Notes under the pieces: model-generated | Seen by the model: the letters and a program-made list of their open reading frames with translations, nothing else | Told to the model about the DNA's origin: nothing | Database searches by the model: none | Part shown: positions 58,573 to 59,514 of the stretch, one piece after another | Position numbering within the stretch: the first letter of the stretch is position 1 | How the letters are laid out: each line of letters begins with the position of its first letter | Assembly (NCBI GenBank): GCA_003243915.1 | Contig: QHCC01000001.1 | Coordinates: forward strand, 13,565 to 73,078 | DNA: 59,514 nucleotides | Source of the DNA: Pseudonocardiales bacterium | Lineage (GTDB): Bacteria > Actinomycetota > Actinomycetes > Mycobacteriales > Jatrophihabitantaceae | Reading direction: 5' to 3' | Position numbers and translations under genes: made by a program

Positions 58573-58680
58573 TCAATCGGGCAAGCGCGGCATTGTCAGC
58601 CCGGGGTCGCCGCCGAGCAACACGGCACGCGTGATGGCCCCCGTGCCGAATCGGTCGCGGATGTTGCCGTGTTCGAGCCC
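58573..58680 (-). pseudogene. dinB: DNA polymerase IV (dinB) C-terminal remnant
   Basis: The minus frame ends HGNIRDRFGTGAITRAVLLGGDPGLTMPRLPD, closely like the conserved end of actinobacterial DinB proteins (IRDRYGxxAVTRAVLLGRDxGxxVPLLPD). No other part of DinB is seen upstream in the window, where the methyltransferase gene lies. A deletion fragment. Confidence 0.7.
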
Positions 58681-58817
58681 GATGATCCACATGAGGTCAC
58701 GGCGGTCAGTCCGAGCACCGCGGCCATCAGCGCAGCGCGGCCGACCGAAGGCGTGCGTGTCACGCGACACGGTGCTGGTGAGTGTGCTCGGGCGAGCAGG
58801 CTCGATCGACCCCGGGC

Positions 58818-59514
58818 TCATGCCGGGTGCTGTGCTGGAGCCCAGGCACCGATCTCCAGGTGCGCCGTGACGACGCTGCGGTTCGCGAGGACCTCGCTGT
58901 GCATCCGATCGACTAACGTGTCGGCGTCGAGCTCAGCGGGTTGGGCGATACCGTGCTCGGCCATCGCCGGGCCGAGTGTTCTGGCGATATTTCCCATCAG
59001 TTCGAGGTTGCCGCGAGCGTGCTCTGGAGCGGCGATCAGAGCCTCCAGTCGCAGCGTCGGCGCAGGCAGTCCAGCAGCTGTGAACGCAGCAGCGAGCGCC
59101 AGTCCCATGTGCGCGCTCGCGCCGGAGCGTTCCAGCGCCGCGACGCACCACCGGCAGACGCGGTCATACGTCGGCGCCGGCGGTGTCGAACAGGTACCGG
59201 ACCAGTCCAACTCGTGGAACACGATCGGCGCGTCCGGCTTGGCGTGCGCGGCAAGTGCGGAAATCATCGCTGCCGGGTCTGCTTGGAACTGCAACACGTA
59301 GCGGCCCACCACGGCGTCGAAGGGCTCGTCGAAGCTCAAATCGGTGGCACCGCCGACGATGAACGACACGTTGGGCACACCGCGCTCGGCCACCTTGGCC
59401 CGAGCGGTCTCTACCCCGACGGCAGACCGGTCGAAGCCGATCACAACACCGCTTTCACCGATCAACTCCGCCAGCAGCAGTGCCACATCCCCGGCACCGC
59501 TGCCGACATCAAGC
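58818..59514 (-). CDS. SAM-dependent methyltransferase (5' end outside window)
   Basis: At least 232 residues, open to the window edge. Motif I LDVGSGAGDVALLLA at the edge, then GFDRSAVGVETARAKV, DLSFDEPFDAVVGRYVLQF and PIVFHELDW: a class I methyltransferase of the methyltransf_11/25 group. Substrate unknown. The N-terminus is missing. Confidence 0.88.
   Translation of the reverse strand, partial: LDVGSGAGDVALLLAELIGESGVVIGFDRSAVGVETARAKVAERGVPNVSFIVGGATDLSFDEPFDAVVGRYVLQFQADPAAMISALAAHAKPDAPIVFHELDWSGTCSTPPAPTYDRVCRWCVAALERSGASAHMGLALAAAFTAAGLPAPTLRLEALIAAPEHARGNLELMGNIARTLGPAMAEHGIAQPAELDADTLVDRMHSEVLANRSVVTAHLEIGAWAPAQHPA

Overview
The window is high-GC DNA from an actinomycete. The evidence is a DosR/DevS-type dormancy two-component pair with Acg-family nitroreductases, a WS/DGAT acyltransferase, PucR and ANTAR regulators, frequent GTG starts, many ATGA gene overlaps and actinobacterial-type lipoproteins. 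I cannot name a genus. Long-ORF density on both strands is a high-GC artefact; I kept about 45 plausible intact or edge-truncated genes and 9 broken gene remnants.

Layout. 1-7.5 kb: the 3' end of phosphoketolase followed by acetate kinase (+), then a convergent block on the minus strand holding a two-TM protein, a DosR-like regulator, a DevS/DosT-like GAF-GAF kinase and two Acg-family nitroreductases. This resembles a mycobacterial DosR locus joined to an acetyl-phosphate/acetate module, so it looks like a hypoxia/NO dormancy and fermentative energy island. 7.8-14.9 kb: a complete branched-chain amino acid (or amide) ABC importer in the order livF-G-H-M-J, with nearly every junction overlapping, followed by a GAF-PucR regulator. 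15.3-18.1 kb: a large secreted phosphoesterase with two almost identical PKD repeats. 18.1-23.2 kb: a dihydrofolate-reductase-family remnant, a small lipoprotein, and a PadR-ATPase-FtsX permease operon with a striking palindrome over its promoter.

23.5-28.6 kb: a tRNA gene with a CAT anticodon (minus strand), and 5 kb away a 41-bp copy of its 5' half in the same orientation. The segment between them has low coding density, gene remnants, a cytochrome P450 and a secreted protein, and looks like the scar of a tRNA-targeted mobile element. 28.7-38.7 kb: AraC regulator, ECF-like sigma factor with a membrane partner, PAP2 phosphatase, small membrane proteins, a sigma-region-4-only protein coupled to a decayed hemolysin III gene, two ANTAR proteins, a phosphotriesterase-family hydrolase and an acyl-CoA ligase. 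39-50.4 kb: alpha/beta hydrolase, Ser/Thr kinase, an NHEJ-type PE-ligase, a SpoIIE-type phosphatase, an Fpg/Nei glycosylase, a polysaccharide deacetylase interrupted by one stop codon, a CPBP protease, an NmrA-like protein and a methyltransferase-like membrane protein. 50.7-59.5 kb: a secreted BNR-repeat protein, an uppP remnant, GDPD, a prolyl-aminopeptidase-like hydrolase, an ACT-domain/WS-DGAT fusion, a cupin remnant, a lipoprotein, a dinB remnant and a methyltransferase cut by the window edge.

Most notable: the ACT-WS/DGAT fusion, the tRNA-bounded island, the DosR-kinase-nitroreductase-phosphoketolase neighbourhood, the unusually high number of decayed genes, and the single-stop interruption of the deacetylase. 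All functions are read from motifs and family knowledge; no searches were run.
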